From positions 1,984,001 to 2,048,000 of the forward strand of contig CAVYPC010000002.1 in NCBI GenBank assembly GCA_963770315.1: 64,000 bases of DNA, in the 5' to 3' direction. Numbering within the stretch: position 1 is the first letter of the stretch; every line of letters begins with the position of its first letter. Below, one piece after another: positions 39,934-48,650 of this stretch. This DNA comes from VRUE01 sp963770315 (GTDB lineage Bacteria > Actinomycetota > Thermoleophilia > Solirubrobacterales > 70-9). Under the pieces are notes generated by a model. The model was not told the origin of the DNA and did not search any database. It worked only from the letters and a program-made list of their open reading frames with translations. Made by a program: the position numbers and the translations under genes.

Positions 39934-40424
39934 CAGGGCAACCTACCCGTGATCACGTAGCGGAGGACCCCGACCACCTGCTCAGCCGTGCGGGCCGTCC
40001 CCTGCGCCGCGCGGTCGACCTCCTTCAGCGCATGGTCGAGCTCGGGATCGTGCAGAGCGATGTAGGGCTTGCCAAGAGCGGCGGCATAGCCGGCGTCGAA
40101 GGCCGCGTTCCACTGCCTGTATTTGTCGCCGAAGCGGACGATGACGATGTCGGCGGCGCGGATCAGCGTCTGGGTGCGGATCGCGTTTATGCCGGCTCCC
40201 ATGTGGTCGCGCCAGAAGGGCTCGCTCTCCTCCCCCAGGGTGCCGACGCCGGCGTCATCGGAGGCAGCATGGTCGGTGACCGGCGCCGAGAAGGCGACCG
40301 GCAGCCCGGCCTCGCGCACTCCGGCCTCGATCCGCTCGCGCCAATCGGAGTGGATCTCGCCAGCGAGATAAACCAGCCAGGTGTGGCCCGGCGGGGCGGC
40401 GGACACCCCGCCCGAAACACTCAA
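39933..40424 (-). CDS. ytoQ: YtoQ family protein
   Basis: About 163 residues from TTG 40424, or 157 from GTG 40406. The YtoQ pattern is clear: TWLVYLAGEIHSDWRERIEAGVREAGLPVAFSAPVTDHAASDD, RTQTLIRAADIVIVRFGDKYRQWNAAFDAGYAAALGKPYIALHD, and HALKEVDRAAQGTARTAEQVVGVLRYV. These proteins resemble nucleoside 2-deoxyribosyltransferases, although activity is not established for the family as far as I know. The TTG start forms TTGA with the dcd stop and has GGGAG six bases ahead. Both lie in the loop of a 33-bp palindrome. A link to nucleotide metabolism fits the dCTP deaminase neighbour. Confidence 0.88.
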   Translation of the reverse strand: MSVSGGVSAAPPGHTWLVYLAGEIHSDWRERIEAGVREAGLPVAFSAPVTDHAASDDAGVGTLGEESEPFWRDHMGAGINAIRTQTLIRAADIVIVRFGDKYRQWNAAFDAGYAAALGKPYIALHDPELDHALKEVDRAAQGTARTAEQVVGVLRYVITGRLP

Positions 40425-40471
40425 GCGAGGCTCCCGCCGAGCGTTTCGGGCGGGGTGTCCGCCGCCCCGCC
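40390..40471. repeat. 33-bp palindrome across the dcd/ytoQ junction
   Basis: Arms 40390-40422 and 40439-40471 pair at 32 of 33 positions around a 16-base loop. On the minus strand the loop holds GGGAG and nearly all of the TTG start of ytoQ. Each arm also contains its own GGCGGGG...CCCCGCC palindrome. The element encodes the last residues of the deaminase (GGAADTPPETLGG) and the first of YtoQ. It is the longest near-perfect palindrome in the window. Confidence 0.75.
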
Positions 40472-41644
40472 CGCGATCACCTGGTCCTCGAAGTGCTTGC
40501 TCAGCATCGTCACCTGGCCCTGGTAGTTGGAGCCCAGCTTCTCCCCGTACAGGCGCTCCGCGGGCGCGCTGGTGCGCTCCAACGCCAGCTTGCAGACCGG
40601 CTGGCGGTGCTCGACCATGAAGGAGACGTCGCGCGCCCGCACCTCGAGCGCGGCGCGGCTGCCGTGGCGGCCGCCGGCCGGGTCGTAGCCGAAGCCGGGG
40701 TCGAAGAAGCCGGCGTAATGGGTGCGCAGCTCGCCCGCGGTCGGGTCGTAGGCCATCATCTCGGCGGCGATCTGCGGCGGGATGCAGACTCCCTCGGCCG
40801 AGAGCAGGAGGTAGAAAATCTCCGGCTCGAGCACGATCCGGCCGCCGGGCTCGGGGTAGACCGGGTCCCAGTAGTCGGTCCAGCGGTAGGCGCGGATGCG
40901 CGAGAGGTCGATCGGCAGGCTGTTCTTCTTCGCCCGGTAGCCGACGATCCGGTCGCTGGGGCCGGAGAGGTCGACGCTGAGGAAAAGCCCCTCGGCGAGC
41001 GCCAGCTCTGACTCGCGCAGCGCGTGCGAGTCGAGGTAGAGCAGCGGGAACTCGTCCTGCAGGGCACGGATCTCGGCGTCGGCGAGGCGCACGTCGCCGC
41101 GCGCGAGCCGCAGCTGGTTGAGCGAGAGGCCGCTCTGCACCTGGATCGCGAAGGAGCGCGGCACCACCTCCAGGTAGAGCTTGCCGCGATAGCCGGGGCG
41201 GATCTCGTCGAAGCGGTGGTGGCGGTCGGTGAGCACGCGGGTGAAGACGTCGAGGCGCCCGGTCGAGCTCTTCGGGTTCGCCTTGGCGCGGACGTCGTCG
41301 GGCAGCGCCAGCTCCTCGATCAGCGGCACCAGGTAGGGGCGGTCGCGCTCCAGCACGGCGCCGTCGCGCAGGTCGACCTTCTGGAAGGCGAGGCCCTCGA
41401 TCTTCTCCTCGACCGTCGAGTCGACGTCCGGCAGGAAGCTGCAGCGCAGCGCCCAGGCGAAGTCGCCGAGCCGCAGGTCGATGCTGGCCGGCTGGATCGC
41501 GTCGGGGCGGATCCGGTAATCGCCGGAGCCGATCCACTCGGCGGTGATCGCCTCGCTCAGGGCCTGCGAGGGCAGCACCCCGGGGACGGCTCCGCTGCGC
41601 GCCTCGGTTGCGGCGCCCCTTGCGGCTGCGGTCGCATCGCTCAT
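40421..41644 (-). CDS. dcd: 2'-deoxycytidine 5'-triphosphate deaminase, large form
   Basis: 407-residue protein of the double-length dCTP deaminase family, which converts dCTP to dUTP for thymidylate synthesis. Family stretches include IRPDAIQPASIDLRLGDFAWALRCSFLPD near 45-75, RAKANPKSSTGRLDVFTRVLTD near 120-142, and HYAGFFDPGFGYDPAGG...EVRARDVSFMVEHRQPVCKLALERT near 310-360. The N-terminus is Ala/Thr-rich. The C-terminal GGAADTPPETL tail is encoded by the palindrome and may be an add-on. ATG overlaps the TetR stop (ATGA). The protein is encoded between a TetR regulator and YtoQ. Confidence 0.9.
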   Translation of the reverse strand: MSDATAAARGAATEARSGAVPGVLPSQALSEAITAEWIGSGDYRIRPDAIQPASIDLRLGDFAWALRCSFLPDVDSTVEEKIEGLAFQKVDLRDGAVLERDRPYLVPLIEELALPDDVRAKANPKSSTGRLDVFTRVLTDRHHRFDEIRPGYRGKLYLEVVPRSFAIQVQSGLSLNQLRLARGDVRLADAEIRALQDEFPLLYLDSHALRESELALAEGLFLSVDLSGPSDRIVGYRAKKNSLPIDLSRIRAYRWTDYWDPVYPEPGGRIVLEPEIFYLLLSAEGVCIPPQIAAEMMAYDPTAGELRTHYAGFFDPGFGYDPAGGRHGSRAALEVRARDVSFMVEHRQPVCKLALERTSAPAERLYGEKLGSNYQGQVTMLSKHFEDQVIAGGAADTPPETLGGSLA

Positions 41645-42285
41645 CTAGCGGAGATTATGCGGCGCGCCTCGGCGACGCCCAGGTACGGGGTCAGCGCAAA
41701 CTCGGCAAGTTCCGGGAAGAACCGGTCGAGGTGAGCCGTTTCCCCGGCGAGGACGCGGCGACCCAGCAGCGAGGCGATGCCACCGACCACGGCCTCGTCG
41801 GCCGCCTCCGGCGGCCGGCCGGCGCTCGTCCCCGCCGGGGCGCCGTCGCGCAGGTAGGGGACGAAGCTCTCGACCGCGCCCTGGAAGCGCCCGTAGACGC
41901 CCGGCCCGGCGCGCAGCCCCTCGACCAGCAGCAGGTTCGCCCAGGCCGGCCTGGCGACGAGACCGGCAAGCGCCGCCGCGAGGCCGGCGCAGACGCCCTC
42001 GGCCCACTCGCCCCCACCCGCGCCAGCGCAGGCGCTCAGCACGTCGCCCCGCAGCTGCGCGACCGCTTCGTCGTAGGCGGCGAGGAAGCACTCGTCTTTG
42101 TTCGCGAAGTGGCGGTAGAAGTCGCTCTTGGAAACCCCCGCCCGGCCGCTGATCGCGGCGACGGTCGTGCGGTCATAGCCGTGCTCGTCGAGCGAGTCGG
42201 CGATCGCGGCGAGCAGGCGCTCGCGCTGGTTTTCGGCGATGAACTCGCGCGAGAGGCCGTGGCGACCACGGGGAAGCGGCTTCAT
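41641..42285 (-). CDS. TetR family regulator
   Basis: 214-residue repressor-type protein. The DNA-binding domain is at about 18-66 (RERLLAAIADSLDEHGYDRTTVAAISGRAGVSKSDFYRHFANKDECFLAAYDEA). The ligand domain is all-helical and ends in HLDRFFPELAEFALTPYLG, a C-terminus shared in style with the next two TetR proteins. Its stop overlaps the dcd ATG, so it is translated together with dCTP deaminase, though a regulatory link is not proven. The ligand is unknown. Confidence 0.9.
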   Translation of the reverse strand: MKPLPRGRHGLSREFIAENQRERLLAAIADSLDEHGYDRTTVAAISGRAGVSKSDFYRHFANKDECFLAAYDEAVAQLRGDVLSACAGAGGGEWAEGVCAGLAAALAGLVARPAWANLLLVEGLRAGPGVYGRFQGAVESFVPYLRDGAPAGTSAGRPPEAADEAVVGGIASLLGRRVLAGETAHLDRFFPELAEFALTPYLGVAEARRIISAR

Positions 42286-42338
42286 GCAGTACTAAAGTCT
42301 GCCAGTGCTAAGCGCTTCTCGTCTGCTGGCGCCGCTGC

Positions 42339-42998
42339 TCACTCGGCCATGCCGGCGCCCAGATAGGGCGACATCATGAACTCTGTGAGCTCTGGCAGGA
42401 GATCCTCGGCCCGCTCGGCCTCGCCACGGCGGATCTGCTGATAGACGATCCAGGCGACTCCGCCGACCAGCGTCTCGGCGATCGTGTCGGGCAGCCGCTC
42501 GTCCCGCGGCAGAGTCTGCCTCGCCAGCTCGACGAATGCCTCCAGGGCATCCTCGTAGCGCTTCGTTGTGGCCGGTGTCGCGGAAAGCGCCTCGATCATG
42601 CACATGCGGGCCAGGGTCGGCTGCTCGGCGACGTAGCCGAGGAAGGCGGCGAGCCCACCCTCAACCCGGTCCTGCCAATCGCCGTCCACGCCGGCGCTCC
42701 CTTCCTCGACCCGGCGCATGACCTCGTCGCGAGCGGCGTCGAAGGCGGCGAGGAAAACCTCCTCCTTGCCCTGGAAGTTGTCGTAGAGGGTTTTGCGGGC
42801 GACTCCGGCCCTCCTGACGATGTCGGAAATCTTGGTCGCCTCATAACCCTGTTCGGACGTCAGTTCGGCCAGGGCGTCCATGATGCGGCGCTGCTTGTGG
42901 AGCGCGATGAACTCGCGTGGGAGCGAGGGCCTGACGGACGCGGTCGACCGCTTCGGCGTCTGCTTCTCCTGCGTCCCCCCTTTTCCCCGTGGCGGCAT
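42339..42998 (-). CDS. TetR family regulator
   Basis: 219-residue regulator with a basic N-terminal tail (MPPRGKGGTQEKQTPKRS). The TetR helix-turn-helix is at about 30-80 (KQRRIMDALAELTSEQGYEATKISDIVRRAGVARKTLYDNFQGKEEVFLAAFDAA). The ligand domain ends ERAEDLLPELTEFMMSPYLGAG, similar to its neighbour at 41641, which points to gene duplication. It is divergent from the third TetR gene at 43104 across a short shared promoter region, and 53 bases upstream of the previous one. Confidence 0.9.
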   Translation of the reverse strand: MPPRGKGGTQEKQTPKRSTASVRPSLPREFIALHKQRRIMDALAELTSEQGYEATKISDIVRRAGVARKTLYDNFQGKEEVFLAAFDAARDEVMRRVEEGSAGVDGDWQDRVEGGLAAFLGYVAEQPTLARMCMIEALSATPATTKRYEDALEAFVELARQTLPRDERLPDTIAETLVGGVAWIVYQQIRRGEAERAEDLLPELTEFMMSPYLGAGMAE

Positions 42999-43103
42999 GG
43001 ATCAAGGATACCCATGGTGGACGAAATTCCAATGCACGGCAGCGACTTATCTGGTACCCTTGGAGGGCCTGCATATTTTCTAAAAGAAACGCGTAGGTTC
43101 CTT
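42999..43103. promoter_or_regulatory. Divergent promoter region of two TetR genes
   Basis: 105 bases separating divergent TetR genes. It is AT-richer than its surroundings (TGCATATTTTCTAAAAG) and contains GGTACC within CTGGTACCCTTGG, a small palindrome that could be part of an operator. No clear -35/-10 pairs were assigned. Confidence 0.35.
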
Positions 43104-43859
43104 ATGTCACCAGAGAGGGTAATGCTCAGTAGGGAGAAGCTGGCAAATGCGGTCGGGGACCGCTGGTCGGATTCCGAACTCCGCGAGGCCGTGACGCTGC
43201 TGACCCGGGCGGACGGCCGTTTCCCGGCGGGGGTCAGGACCCTTCCGGCGGACCTGGTCAAGGCGATCCAGCGGGAGCGCCTGCTCGCGGCGATGATCGG
43301 GGCCGTCGCCGAGAACGGCTACAGCACTCTCACGGTCCAGAACGTCCTCACCCGGGCGGGCATCTCGCGACCCACCTTCTACGAGCAGTTCGAGGACAAG
43401 GAGGACTGCTTCCTCGCCGCCTTCGACGCCTCCGCAGGACGAATGCGGGAGCGCATCGAGGCCACGGTCGCCGCTGCCGGTCCGAGCTGGCGCGACGCGC
43501 TGCGCAGCGGCATCGCAGGGCTGCTTCGCTTCGTCATCGAGGAGCCGGAAGAGGCCCGCATCGTGATCGTCGAGGCGCGCGCCTCCAGCCCGGCGGGGCT
43601 GCACCGCCGCGACGAGTTGCTCGACCGCTTCGCGGGGTGCATCGACGCTTTGGTCAGGGAGGACCTGGACGAACCCCCCTCGGCGATCGCCGCCGCTGGG
43701 GTCGTGGGAGGAATCGAATCGGTGCTCTATGCCCGCCTGCAGAAAGGCGAAACCGACGACCTCGAGGCGCTCCTCCCCTCGCTGATGTATTTCGCCGTCC
43801 TCGCCTATGCGGGCCGGGATGCAGCCAGCGAAGAGCTGGACGACGCAGCTCTCGCCTGA
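43104..43859 (+). CDS. TetR family regulator
   Basis: 251-residue regulator; ATG 43122 is an alternative start. About 45 residues precede the TetR helix-turn-helix (about 50-100: QRERLLAAMIGAVAENGYSTLTVQNVLTRAGISRPTFYEQFEDKEDCFLAAFDASAG). The C-terminal domain ends LEALLPSLMYFAVLAYAGRDAA, again like the two TetR proteins to its left. The open frame runs further upstream but enters the divergent TetR gene. It converges with the MerR gene, with a 3-base gap. Confidence 0.88.
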   Translation: MSPERVMLSREKLANAVGDRWSDSELREAVTLLTRADGRFPAGVRTLPADLVKAIQRERLLAAMIGAVAENGYSTLTVQNVLTRAGISRPTFYEQFEDKEDCFLAAFDASAGRMRERIEATVAAAGPSWRDALRSGIAGLLRFVIEEPEEARIVIVEARASSPAGLHRRDELLDRFAGCIDALVREDLDEPPSAIAAAGVVGGIESVLYARLQKGETDDLEALLPSLMYFAVLAYAGRDAASEELDDAALA

Positions 43860-43862
43860 GGC

Positions 43863-44660
43863 CTAGGCAGAGCGCCTGCGGCGCTTGCCGGAGCGCTTCT
43901 CCGGCCGGGCGGCGAGCCGCAGCGTTCGCTCGCTCTCCTTCTCGACCGCCTCCCCCATCGCGATCTGGAAGGTGGCGAGGAGGGCGCCGGCGGCGAGCGG
44001 GCGCATCCGTTCGAGCGCCTCGCTCATCCGCGGCCAGTCGCGCTCCGGCCGGCCGGCACGATCGAATGGTTGCCAGACCTCCTTGACGAAGAGGTCGACG
44101 AAGGCGCGCGCGGCGCCATCGGCGTGGCGGCGCAGTTTCTCGGCGGTGACGAGGGCGCCCTCGGCGCCGATGCCGAGCTCGGCCAGCTCCGCGGCCGCGC
44201 GCAGCAGCTGGGGGCTGATCACCTCGATTCGCCCATCGGGCAGGGCGCGGAAGATTCCGAGCTTTTCCGCCCGGCGCGTCAGCCTGGCATCGGCCGCCTG
44301 GCCCCAGATCCTGGCCAGCTCGTCGGGGTCGACGATCTCCGGCGCCTCGTCTTCGAAAGGCGCGCGCAGGGCACGGGTGAAGTCGAATATCGCCGCCGCC
44401 GAGCCGTCGCCGCTGTCGAGGACGCGGCGAATCGCCTCCAGGTTGAGCCCGTCCGCCTGCATCTCGCGGGTCAGCTCGATCCGCGCCACGTGCTCCTCGC
44501 CGTAATAGCCGGTACGGCCGCGGACGGTTGGCGGCGGCAGCAATCCGCGCGTCTGGTGGGCGCGGATGTTGCGAACGGTCATCCCGGTCCGCTCCGCCAG
44601 CTGGCGGATCGTCATCTCACCCCCGGCGGGCGCAGAGCCCTTCGAATCGGCGCGGCTCAT
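43863..44660 (-). CDS. MerR family transcriptional regulator
   Basis: 265-residue regulator. The MerR winged helix is at about 16-85 (MTIRQLAERTGMTVRNIRAHQTRGLLPPPTVRGRTGYYGEEHVARIELTREMQADGLNLEAIRRVL). A helical effector region follows (about 100-250), in which no metal or B12 ligands are seen, and the tail is basic (RPEKRSGKRRRRSA). The start lies one base after the stop of the SDR gene (TGAGATG), so the two form an operon and may act in one pathway. Confidence 0.9.
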   Translation of the reverse strand: MSRADSKGSAPAGGEMTIRQLAERTGMTVRNIRAHQTRGLLPPPTVRGRTGYYGEEHVARIELTREMQADGLNLEAIRRVLDSGDGSAAAIFDFTRALRAPFEDEAPEIVDPDELARIWGQAADARLTRRAEKLGIFRALPDGRIEVISPQLLRAAAELAELGIGAEGALVTAEKLRRHADGAARAFVDLFVKEVWQPFDRAGRPERDWPRMSEALERMRPLAAGALLATFQIAMGEAVEKESERTLRLAARPEKRSGKRRRRSA

Positions 44661-44661
44661 C

Positions 44662-45375
44662 TCAGCGCATGGTAAGCGGCAGGCGCTGGCCGTTCATCTC
44701 CTGCGCGGCATCGGAGCAGAGAAAGGCGATCGCCTCGGCGAGATGCTCGGCGGGGGTGAAGGAGGAGAAGTCCCCATCGGGGCTCTCCGCGCGCATCCGC
44801 GCGGTGAGGATCGCGTCGACGACGACGATGTTCGCCGTCGCGGCGGTGCCGGCGAAGCCGTCGGCCAGAGCGAGCGTCCAGGCCTCGGCGGCAGCCTTGG
44901 CGGCCGCGTAGGCCGCGTTGGAGTTGGACGGGGCCTGCGCCTGCTTGGCGGAGACGAGGACGAAGCGTCCGTGCTCGCCGGCCAGGAGCGCATCGTGGAA
45001 GGCCCGGCTGGTGTGCTGGACGGTGCGGATCAGGAGCTCGTGCAACAGATCCCAATCGGCGAGCGGCGCCTCGTGCAACGGCTGGCCTCCGCGCCAGCCG
45101 CCGACCAGGTGCAGCAGCCCGTCGACCCGGCCGAAGCGCTCGAGCAGCGCCGCGCACCAGCCCCGCGCCGCCTCCTCGTCGAGCAGGTCGACGGCGCGCC
45201 CGTCCCAGCGATCTTCCGGCAAGCCCAGCCCCGAACCGATCTCGTCGATCCGGGCCTGGTTTCGATCCGTGGCGGCGACGGTGGCGCCGGCGGCGGCCAA
45301 GCGCTCGGCGACTACCGGCCCCAGGCCACCACCGATGCCGGCGATGACGAAGACGCGGCCGTCGAGGCTACTCAT
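44662..45375 (-). CDS. Short-chain dehydrogenase/reductase
   Basis: 237-residue NAD(P)-dependent oxidoreductase. The cofactor motif is GIGGGLGP near 13-20. Asn is replaced in the usual NNAG stretch, which reads HLVGGW. The catalytic Ser and YxxxK are present in LVSAKQAQAPSNSNAAYAAAKAA. The substrate is unknown. It leads the SDR-MerR pair. The gene begins two bases from the 3' end of tRNA-Tyr, so its transcription may depend on the tRNA promoter. Confidence 0.88.
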   Translation of the reverse strand: MSSLDGRVFVIAGIGGGLGPVVAERLAAAGATVAATDRNQARIDEIGSGLGLPEDRWDGRAVDLLDEEAARGWCAALLERFGRVDGLLHLVGGWRGGQPLHEAPLADWDLLHELLIRTVQHTSRAFHDALLAGEHGRFVLVSAKQAQAPSNSNAAYAAAKAAAEAWTLALADGFAGTAATANIVVVDAILTARMRAESPDGDFSSFTPAEHLAEAIAFLCSDAAQEMNGQRLPLTMR

Positions 45376-45376
45376 A

Positions 45377-45458
45377 TGGGGGAGACAGGATTCGAACCTG
45401 TGTAGGCAGAGCCAACTGGTTTACAGCCAGTCCCCTTTAACCACTCGGGCACTCCCCC
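45377..45458 (-). tRNA. tRNA-Tyr (GTA)
   Basis: A class II tRNA with a long variable arm. The acceptor is GGGGGAG/CTCCCCC, the anticodon stem-loop is ACTGG-CTGTAAA-CCAGT with anticodon GTA, the variable arm lies around TGGCTCTGCCTAC, and the T-loop is GGTTCGAATCC. The discriminator is A and CCA is not encoded. Confidence 0.95.
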
Positions 45459-45474
45459 AGGAGGGTGAACGAGT

Positions 45475-45855
45475 TTATCCGGCCTCGACACCGAGTCGGG
45501 CGGCCATCTGCTCGTTGAAGGCGGTCAGCGCCGACATCGGGCGCATGAAGACGGTTAGCTCGGCGACGCGGCCCTCCTCGTCGAGCTCGAGGAAGTCGAT
45601 TCCCTCCAGCTCGCGGTCGCCCACCCGGGCCTTGAAGCGCAGGACGACAACGCGATCCTCGGCCAGCTCATCGGTGTAGTGGAAGTCCTCGAGGGTGGCA
45701 GCAACGTGGGTGAGCACCTGGGCGACGATCTCGCGCCCCTCGAAACCGCGGAAGAGGATCGGGCTGTGCAGGACGACGTCCTCGCGCAGGGTCGCCGTCA
45801 TCGCCTCCAGATCCTTTGCCTCGGCGGCGAGACGAAATGGGTGCGGCGCGGCCAT
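45475..45855 (-). CDS. NTF2-like (SnoaL-type) protein
   Basis: 126-residue cone-fold protein: PHPFRLAAEAKDLEAMTATLREDVVLHSPILFRGFEGREIVAQVLTHVAATLEDFHYTDELA, then beta strands VVVLRFKARVGDRELEGIDFLELDEEGRVAELTVFMRP. This matches small SnoaL-like proteins. Catalytic or binding role unknown. It is divergent from the F420-type nitroreductase gene; a 14-bp inverted repeat lies in their shared promoter region. Confidence 0.88.
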   Translation of the reverse strand: MAAPHPFRLAAEAKDLEAMTATLREDVVLHSPILFRGFEGREIVAQVLTHVAATLEDFHYTDELAEDRVVVLRFKARVGDRELEGIDFLELDEEGRVAELTVFMRPMSALTAFNEQMAARLGVEAG

Positions 45856-45871
45856 CGCCTAACTCTACGCC

Positions 45872-45919
45872 TTCACTGGCGACTTTCCGACATATATAGG
45901 GGGCTAAGTCGCCAGTGAA
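45872..45919. repeat. 14-bp inverted repeat in a divergent promoter region
   Basis: TTCACTGGCGACTT (45872-45885) is the exact complement of AAGTCGCCAGTGAA (45906-45919), around a 20-base AT-rich loop containing CATATATAGG. It fills the gap between two divergent genes (starts at 45855 and 45944), so it is a candidate operator or hairpin rather than a terminator. TATATA in the loop may be a -10 element. Confidence 0.6.
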
Positions 45920-45943
45920 CGAAGGGGTGGGATACTGCGCGCC

Positions 45944-46402
45944 ATGCTCGGCGACAAGTTCTACTCGCGCATGTCGCAGGCGATGGGCGCCACCGGATTG
46001 CGCTGGACCGGGAAGCTCAACATCCCGCTCTACAGGCTCAGCGGCGGGCGGATCGGCGGCCACATCGCCAAGGCGCCGGTGCTGCTGCTGACCACGACCG
46101 GCCGCAAATCGGGCCAGCAGCGAACCGCCCCCGTCGTCTATCTCGCCGACGGCGAGAACCTGGTCGTGATCGGCTCCAACGCCGGACACGGCCGCACCCC
46201 GGCCTGGTCGCTCAACCTGAAGTCGAACCCGGACGCCGACGTCGAGGTCGGGCGCAAGCGGCGCCCGGTCCGGGCGCGGGTGGCCGAGGGCGATGAGCGC
46301 GCCGAGCTCTGGCGCAAGCACAACGAGCAGTACTCGGGCTTCGACGAATACGAGGCGCGGACCGACCGCGACATCGCGCTCTTCGTGCTCGAGCCGCGCT
46401 AG
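45944..46402 (+). CDS. F420/deazaflavin-dependent nitroreductase family protein
   Basis: 152-residue split-barrel protein of the Ddn-like family. The typical core is visible: RLSGGRIGGHIAKAPVLLLTTTGRKSGQQRTAPVVYLADGENLVVIGSNAGHGRTPAWSLNLKSNPDADVEVG. Members use F420H2 (or bind F420) to reduce quinones or nitro compounds, or to protect from oxidative stress. Length is normal. It converges with the sigma-factor gene with a gap of only seven bases. Confidence 0.9.
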   Translation: MLGDKFYSRMSQAMGATGLRWTGKLNIPLYRLSGGRIGGHIAKAPVLLLTTTGRKSGQQRTAPVVYLADGENLVVIGSNAGHGRTPAWSLNLKSNPDADVEVGRKRRPVRARVAEGDERAELWRKHNEQYSGFDEYEARTDRDIALFVLEPR

Positions 46403-46409
46403 CGGGCGC

Positions 46410-47531
<1,122 letters not shown>

Positions 47532-47606
47532 CGGCTCGATATCACTGCCTCCACTGCAACCCTGTTCCCCACCCCGGGGGCCGGCCCCAACGCTCCGGCA
47601 CAGGGA

Positions 47607-47612
47607 AGTATA
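47607..47612 (-). promoter_or_regulatory. Possible -10 element TATACT for the sigma-factor gene
   Basis: TATACT on the minus strand about 75 bases upstream of the TTG 47531 start. No good -35 is seen at the right distance, so support is weak. It argues against ATG 47636 as the start. Confidence 0.3.
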
Positions 47613-47642
47613 GGGAGCGGATCGCCTACGCTTCATGTGCCG

Positions 47643-48650
47643 ATGGCGACCCGTTCCACCACCACGCTCCCCTCCACGACGCCCGACGTTCAGTCCGGAA
47701 CCCCGGCGACTCGGGTGAGCCTCTCGCGGGTCGGGGTGACCGGAGTCGAGAAGGTGATCCGGGTCAAGACGGACGGCAGCGAAAACCTCTACCACGCCGA
47801 TTTCGAGTGTTTCGTCGACCTCAACCCCCGCCAGGCGGGGGTGCACATGTCGCGCTTCGAGGAAGTCGTCGGCGAGGCGATCGACACGGTGGTGCTCGGC
47901 GAGGCGTTCCGCGCTGAGGTGCTCGCCGCTCACATCGCCCAGCGCGTCCGCGAGAGCCAGGGCGGCCTGCGCGCGGAGGTCTCGGTAACGGCGCGCTATC
48001 CCGAGACGGTGACCACTCCGGCCAGCGGTCAGCGCACGCAGGAGATCTACGTCCTCTTCGGCACCGCCGTCGACTCGCTGCGCGGGACGCGGACGCTGAC
48101 CGGCGTGCAGGCGCAGGGCATGACCGCCTGTCCCTGCGCGCAGGAGATGGTCGGGGGCCTGGCCCGCGAGAGGCTGGCAGAGCGCGGCTTCGACGCCGAG
48201 CAGATCGAGGCGGCAATCGAGGCGGTGCCGATCGCCACCCACAACCAGCGCGGCATCGGCACCCTCCATATCGGCTGCCCCGAGGGCGGCCCCGCCTGGA
48301 TCGACGCGCCCGAGCTGCTGAGGATCGTCGAGCAATCGATGAGCTCGGAGATATACGAGCTGATGAAGCGACCCGACGAGCTGGCCGTGGTCGCCAAAGC
48401 GCACGCGCAGCCGCGCTTCGTCGAGGACTGCGTGCGGGAGATGCTGCGCCGCGTCACCGTCGACTACCCGGACCTGCCCGGCGAGGCCTTCGTGATGGCG
48501 CGCCAGGAGAACCTCGAGACGATCCACCGCCACAACGTGGTGGCGGAGCGCTACGGCCGGCTTGAGGACCTGCGCGCCGAGCTGAGCAGCGGCGAGCACG
48601 AGCGTCGCCACCTGACCATGCGCGAGTGGCTAGAGGCTCCGGCGAGTTAG
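47643..48650 (+). CDS. folE2: GTP cyclohydrolase FolE2 (type IB)
   Basis: 335-residue enzyme that converts GTP to dihydroneopterin triphosphate for folate or pterin synthesis. The signature cysteine is in GMTACPCAQEMV. The family stretch FVDLNPRQAGVHMSRFEEVVGEAI is near 65-85, and IATHNQRGIGTLHIGCP and SYDSS-like SSEIYELMKRPDE lie near the C-terminus. Type IB enzymes use Mn or other metals instead of Zn. A pterin dehydratase gene (22803) lies elsewhere in the window. The 3' end overlaps that of pgsA by 21 bases, convergent. Confidence 0.93.
   Translation: MATRSTTTLPSTTPDVQSGTPATRVSLSRVGVTGVEKVIRVKTDGSENLYHADFECFVDLNPRQAGVHMSRFEEVVGEAIDTVVLGEAFRAEVLAAHIAQRVRESQGGLRAEVSVTARYPETVTTPASGQRTQEIYVLFGTAVDSLRGTRTLTGVQAQGMTACPCAQEMVGGLARERLAERGFDAEQIEAAIEAVPIATHNQRGIGTLHIGCPEGGPAWIDAPELLRIVEQSMSSEIYELMKRPDELAVVAKAHAQPRFVEDCVREMLRRVTVDYPDLPGEAFVMARQENLETIHRHNVVAERYGRLEDLRAELSSGEHERRHLTMREWLEAPAS

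Noticed and set aside
39933..41537. One frame running through both YtoQ and the antisense-like upstream part of the deaminase
   Set aside because: The YtoQ part alone is conserved; upstream the frame translates the deaminase gene out of phase.
47637..48611. Upstream extension of the sigma-factor frame over folE2
   Set aside because: It is antisense to a well-conserved enzyme and has no sigma-like content. The true protein begins near region 1.1.
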